This document shows positions 60,541-64,000 of a DNA stretch of 64,000 nucleotides, piece after piece. Made by a program: the position numbers and the translations under genes. Source of the stretch: Yeosuana sp043876835. Lineage in GTDB: Bacteria > Bacteroidota > Bacteroidia > Flavobacteriales > Flavobacteriaceae. The number at the start of each line of letters is the position of its first letter. Position 1 is the stretch's first letter. The DNA lies in NCBI RefSeq assembly GCF_043876835.1, contig NZ_JBAWJZ010000006.1, forward strand, positions 124,001 to 188,000, read 5' to 3'. The notes under the pieces were generated by a model. The model searched no databases. It saw only the letters and a program-made list of their open reading frames with translations, and was not told the origin of the DNA.

Positions 60541-60648
60541 ATTAAAATGTTATTTAATTGGTTGGTTTAAATGTGAATCAATATACATTATAAATATCCG
60601 AATAATTTTTTAATAATTTGGAGAAGCTCATTTCACTTTGATTTTGTG

Positions 60649-62550
60649 CTATTTACCTGTTCTTTTTTCAAGTTCAGTTCGATGAACTTTTAATTCACGT
60701 CCAAGAGCTTTACCATTTTTAACTGTTTGGGTTATTAAACTAAGATCACCTTGTGGTATTTCAAAAGGTTCTGAGTATTTTAAACCAAATTTTGCAGGAT
60801 ATGTATTGTTTATGGTATAATATATTTCTGTATTTGGGACTGAATTTTTCAGTTCGCACATCAGTTTATCACCATCTTTATAAACTCTGATAACTGGGTC
60901 TAAAACAGCTCTAGAAATATTGATATTAGCCATATCAAATCTTTCAAATTGATTTTCAACTCTGCCAATAAAGCCATTCCAGTCTTTTCTTTCCTTTGGA
61001 CTCCAAAATGTTTCAGAAAGCGCTAACGCTCTTGGATAGGTCATATAAAAAGCAAAAGGTATGCTAGGAACTTTCTCTGCCCATAAATTCCCTTGACCGC
61101 CTAAAATATATTTAGGATCAACATCTGTAGGAACTGGTTCAAAGCTATAACAGGTTTCCAAATTTAAGCTTGCATAAACTTTATTTTCAACACTATAATC
61201 TCCTTGAGTGTAATCTAAATAAGCGTATGTTGATGGTGACATTACGACTTGGTGTCCCATTTTTGCAGCTTCAATGCCACCTTTCATACCTCGCCAGCTC
61301 ATAACAGCAGCACTTTCTGCAAGACCACCTTCTAGAATTTCGTCCCAGCCCATGAGTTTTTTCCCTTTACTGTTTATTATTTTTTCAACTCGTTTAACAA
61401 AATAACTTTGTAGCTCATGAGCATCTTTTATATTATTGTTTTTCATGAATTTTTGAACTAATGTGTCTTCTTCCCAATAACCTTTATAGCATTCATCACC
61501 ACCCATGTGTATATAATCACCGGGAAATAATTCAGCTATTTCTGTAAATACTTTATCAACAAAATCATAAACTTTTTCATCAGTTGGGTTTAAAGTGTTT
61601 TCAATTAACATTTTAAATTTACCATTGCCATACCATTCTGAAAATTTAGCACCTGGACTTACAAATTTTGCTTCTTTTTTCGTTGAAAGTTCTGGGTAAG
61701 CAGCTAAAGCAGCCATACTATGACCTGGCATATCAATTTCTGGAACAATGGTTATATTTCTTTCAGAAGCATATTTCACCACATCTTTTATTTGCTCTTG
61801 GGTATAAAACCCACCATAAGTAGCTTCTTCGTTTGGTAGCGGATATGGTCTCTCTTTTCCAAAACTTCCATAGCGTTCTACTCTCCATGCTCCAACTTCT
61901 GTTAATTTTGGTAAGGATTTAATTTCAACGCGCCATCCTTCATCATCAGTAAGGTGCCAGTGAAATACATTAAGCTTAAATTGAGACATTTTATCGATGT
62001 ACGCTTTAACTTCATCAACTGTAAAGAAATGTCGGCTAACATCTAGCATAAGACCTCTCCATTTAAATCGTGGATAGTCTACTATTTTACAACCTTTTAT
62101 TTTTATGCTCTCTAAATTATTATTGGTATTAGATTCAAACTCAACAGGAAATAGTTGTCTTAATGTTTGAAATGCATTAAAAATTCCTTCAGATTGATTA
62201 GCTGATAATTTTATTAATGAAGAGTTTACTTCTAATTCATAGCCTTCTGTTCCTAATTCTGACTTGAAATTTTTAAATAATTCAACTAAAATCGTTTTGT
62301 TTGATTTTATATGGCTTTCATTCTCATTTAAGGAAATATGAATTCTTTTCCCTGCTAAAAGGTTTATAAAATTTTCAGTATATTTTTTTATCTGAGTTTC
62401 AGTTGTTTTAAGCGTTAAACTTACCTGATTGTTCAGTTCAAAAACATCACTAGAAGCATTATAACTTACAGGGACTGGTATAATATTATTTTGGGCTTCA
62501 CATACTTGAAGTATTATAAGAAAGACTAATGTGATGAATTTTGTTTTCAT
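60649..62550 (-). CDS. Beta-N-acetylhexosaminidase, glycoside hydrolase family 20
   Basis: A 633-residue secreted glycosidase with signal peptide (MKTKFITLVFLIILQVCEAQ), an N-terminal GH20b domain (about 25-145), and a GH20 TIM barrel with YPRFKWRGLMLDVSRHFF, LNVFHWHLTDDEGWRVEI and catalytic pair D352-E353 in HMGGDECYKGYW. The substrate-assisted mechanism requires this Asp-Glu pair, which is intact. The C-terminal 80 residues form a small beta domain. It releases GlcNAc or GalNAc from chitin oligosaccharides, glycans or peptidoglycan fragments. It starts 2 bases after the stop of the upstream nuclease-fold gene. Confidence 0.95.
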   Translation of the reverse strand: MKTKFITLVFLIILQVCEAQNNIIPVPVSYNASSDVFELNNQVSLTLKTTETQIKKYTENFINLLAGKRIHISLNENESHIKSNKTILVELFKNFKSELGTEGYELEVNSSLIKLSANQSEGIFNAFQTLRQLFPVEFESNTNNNLESIKIKGCKIVDYPRFKWRGLMLDVSRHFFTVDEVKAYIDKMSQFKLNVFHWHLTDDEGWRVEIKSLPKLTEVGAWRVERYGSFGKERPYPLPNEEATYGGFYTQEQIKDVVKYASERNITIVPEIDMPGHSMAALAAYPELSTKKEAKFVSPGAKFSEWYGNGKFKMLIENTLNPTDEKVYDFVDKVFTEIAELFPGDYIHMGGDECYKGYWEEDTLVQKFMKNNNIKDAHELQSYFVKRVEKIINSKGKKLMGWDEILEGGLAESAAVMSWRGMKGGIEAAKMGHQVVMSPSTYAYLDYTQGDYSVENKVYASLNLETCYSFEPVPTDVDPKYILGGQGNLWAEKVPSIPFAFYMTYPRALALSETFWSPKERKDWNGFIGRVENQFERFDMANINISRAVLDPVIRVYKDGDKLMCELKNSVPNTEIYYTINNTYPAKFGLKYSEPFEIPQGDLSLITQTVKNGKALGRELKVHRTELEKRTGK

Positions 62551-62552
62551 TT

Positions 62553-63728
62553 TTAAATATTATTTGAGATTATAAGTTTTCTGTTGGCTATCATTTGATT
62601 GTTTGATATTAATTTAGCGAAATAAATACCATTTGCTAAGTTTTCAGTTTTCCAAATCAGTTTCGATTGCCCATTAATAATATCTTCTGAAAAAATAATT
62701 TTCCCTAAAGAGTTATAAATTTCAATTTTACAATTTTCTTGTGACGTTTTGAAAGAAAAAGTAGTTTCTGAATGAATAGGATTTGGATAGTTTACTAAAT
62801 AAACTCGGTTTTTTTTAGAGATGTCATGTGTGCTTAAGTTTGAATCAATTACAAGCTTTAATGCAACTGGTCTGTGATCTGTAATATCTTGGTCATATTC
62901 TGTCCATCCGCCAGAGAGATAGTTATCTATTTTAATAGTTTGAATGTCAGAATTTGATAAATAGAACTCATTGAATAGTTCATTTGAAATTAAAATATGA
63001 TCTAAATGAGAAGGCCATGAAGGATATGACCAATTTGAACTACTGCCTAATGCAATGTCATAATCTGTGAACAAATAGTTTAGGTTATCATCTATAATGC
63101 TTTGAAACACATTATTATAAATATTATCTGATAACTCATCATTTAAGTCGCCTAAAAGGATAACATTTTCATTTTGAAGATTATTGTCAATATAGCTCTT
63201 TAATAAATTAATGGCTTCATACCTTCTGTATTCTTCATCATCTGTATTAGTTAAATTTAAAATGCCATCGCCACAACATTTTAAATGATTGTTTATTATA
63301 GTTATATTTTGATTATGGTAGGTAATATCAATAATCATTGGAGCTCTTGGAAATACGTTCCAATAGTTTGATGTAGTATAAATTCTATAAATATTATTAA
63401 TTTCAACAACATCGGGTTTATATAAGAAAGCTAATCCATCATAATATGTGGACTCTATATAACCATTATATTCAGCTAGATTAGTAGCCATTTGCTGAAA
63501 GGCAATTTGGTTATTTATTTCTTGTATGGCTATAAAATCAACATCTAATGCTTCTACTATTTTGCTAACATCGTCTAGTGTTTGTTGCCCATTTTTTGGA
63601 AATGTTTCAAGATTCCATGTCATAATCTCAAATGTATCATCAGTTCCAAACGATAAATCACCAATAATTTGAGCATTTATTAAAGAATAGGAAAGCAGAA
63701 TACTTATATTTATAAATAGTTTCATCAT
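62553..63728 (-). CDS. Secreted endonuclease/exonuclease/phosphatase-fold protein with T9SS sorting domain
   Basis: A 391-residue protein starting at ATG 63728 (MMKLFINISILLSYSLINA, a signal peptide). The EEP domain (about residues 35-290) has IMTWNLETFP, AIQEINNQ (metal Glu), ILLGDLNDE, SHLDHILIS and ITDHRPVALKL (catalytic Asp-His), so all metal and catalytic residues are present. The C-terminal 75 residues are a type IX sorting domain: VNYPNPIHSETTFSF, YNSLGKIIFSE, LANGIYFAKLISNNQM and RKLIISNN. It would be exported to the cell surface or outside and act on DNA, RNA or phosphoesters. It is co-transcribed with the GH20 gene. Confidence 0.93.
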   Translation of the reverse strand: MMKLFINISILLSYSLINAQIIGDLSFGTDDTFEIMTWNLETFPKNGQQTLDDVSKIVEALDVDFIAIQEINNQIAFQQMATNLAEYNGYIESTYYDGLAFLYKPDVVEINNIYRIYTTSNYWNVFPRAPMIIDITYHNQNITIINNHLKCCGDGILNLTNTDDEEYRRYEAINLLKSYIDNNLQNENVILLGDLNDELSDNIYNNVFQSIIDDNLNYLFTDYDIALGSSSNWSYPSWPSHLDHILISNELFNEFYLSNSDIQTIKIDNYLSGGWTEYDQDITDHRPVALKLVIDSNLSTHDISKKNRVYLVNYPNPIHSETTFSFKTSQENCKIEIYNSLGKIIFSEDIINGQSKLIWKTENLANGIYFAKLISNNQMIANRKLIISNNI

Positions 63729-63785
63729 CAAATTAAGTGATACTAAATATAAGTTTTTAAGAGGACATAAGCTTGCAAAATAAAG

Positions 63786-64000
63786 CTAAAACTTCATGGT
63801 AGTTCTAACATTAAAAACACGAGGTGTTAAGTAATTAGGTATGGCATATTGACGCTTGCTGTAAACATCTCTTACCCAAGTGTTGGTAATGGAGTTTTGT
63901 ACATCAAACATGTTAAAGATTTCAAATCCAAAAGAGAGTTCTTTAAACGGTTTTTTCCAACCACTTTTAAATTGCTTTTTTTCATCAACAATAACAAACT
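63786..64000 (-). CDS. C-terminus of a TonB-dependent receptor/outer-membrane barrel, 5' part outside the window
   Basis: 70 codons are visible on the minus strand up to the stop at 63786-63788. They encode WKKPFKELSFGFEIFNMFD, VQNSITNTWVRDVYSKRQYA, IPNYLTPRV and the terminal VFNVRTTMKF, the aromatic-ended last strand of a TonB-dependent receptor barrel. The N-terminal plug and TonB box lie beyond the window edge. It is 57 bases upstream of the nuclease-fold gene on the same strand and may be part of the same nutrient-acquisition operon. The substrate is unknown. Confidence 0.85.
   Translation of the reverse strand, partial: FVIVDEKKQFKSGWKKPFKELSFGFEIFNMFDVQNSITNTWVRDVYSKRQYAIPNYLTPRVFNVRTTMKF

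Noticed and set aside
63786..63830. A frameshift near the end of the TonB-dependent receptor
   Set aside because: On careful reading the T run is long enough to keep the frame, giving the normal C-terminus VFNVRTTMKF.
1..64000. tRNA, rRNA or tmRNA genes
   Set aside because: No cloverleaf with a GGTTCGAATCC-like arm or conserved rRNA segment was noticed on either strand. A tRNAscan or Infernal run would be decisive.

Overview
This 64 kb window is low-GC bacterial chromosome (about one third G+C by eye). It comes from a member of the Bacteroidota, most likely a marine-type Flavobacteriaceae. Supporting evidence: a protein with a C-terminal type IX secretion sorting domain, a TonB-dependent receptor tail ending in VFNVRTTMKF, TAnnTTTG -7 promoter boxes, weak Shine-Dalgarno signals, and many families typical of flavobacteria (DUF4294, DUF6048, DUF6452, DUF4268, CCC-motif and DUF2752 proteins, ABC permease/M1 peptidase fusions). 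No tRNA, rRNA, CRISPR array, prophage, insertion sequence or integrase gene was recognised.

Layout. 0-6 kb: the 3' part of acetyl-CoA synthetase, a convergent CBS/nucleotidyltransferase plus exonuclease operon, a zinc alcohol dehydrogenase and a 34-residue basic protein. 6-20.3 kb is accessory: a frameshifted outer-membrane barrel gene, then blocks of minus-strand genes. These are an ABC/M1-peptidase operon with a DUF2975/XRE pair, a secreted orphan, a metallopeptidase, a Vat-type acetyltransferase, a DUF1772 plus cupin pair, and a PD-(D/E)XK nuclease with two small paralogous partners. A plus-strand DsrE/rhodanese pair with an AraC regulator sits in the middle. The blocks are separated by a family of related intergenic elements: a conserved end just after each stop codon and a GCTAAC-like arm before the next start codon. 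The arrangement resembles an integron-like or cassette-like array without a visible recombinase.

20.6-27 kb: MsbA-type exporter, DinB-like protein, Crp/Fnr regulator, NTF2-like protein, YceI, a one-domain DEAD helicase and a membrane TPR/LuxR regulator. 27-33 kb: three-subunit acyl-CoA carboxylase, PrsW protease, NUDIX hydrolase and M42 aminopeptidase. 33.5-43.8 kb: a second ABC/M1-peptidase pair, DUF4294, hemolysin III, GNAT, a GIY-YIG gene between 35-bp direct repeats, DUF4268, ZIP transporter and two methyltransferases.

43.8-47 kb: dispersed REP-like hairpins, a duplicated gene tail, and a DNA cytosine methyltransferase operon with a GHKL ATPase carrying a HEPN-like C-terminus. This operon has the same kind of boundary sequences as the 6-20 kb array. 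47-54 kb: a zinc-ribbon mini-protein, universal stress protein, HipBA-type toxin-antitoxin, the DUF6048/DUF6452/rlmD operon and ornithine aminotransferase rocD with an unusual leader. 54-64 kb: a CD225/DUF2752/CCC membrane operon, an Smr protein, a calcium-repeat lipoprotein, cysteine desulfurase, a TPR protein, GH20 beta-hexosaminidase, a secreted endonuclease/phosphatase-fold protein, and the end of a TonB-dependent receptor.

The main candidates for something new are the boundary-element family with its cargo, and two possible defence units that use it: the PD-(D/E)XK unit at 18-20 kb and the methyltransferase/ATPase-HEPN unit at 44-47 kb.
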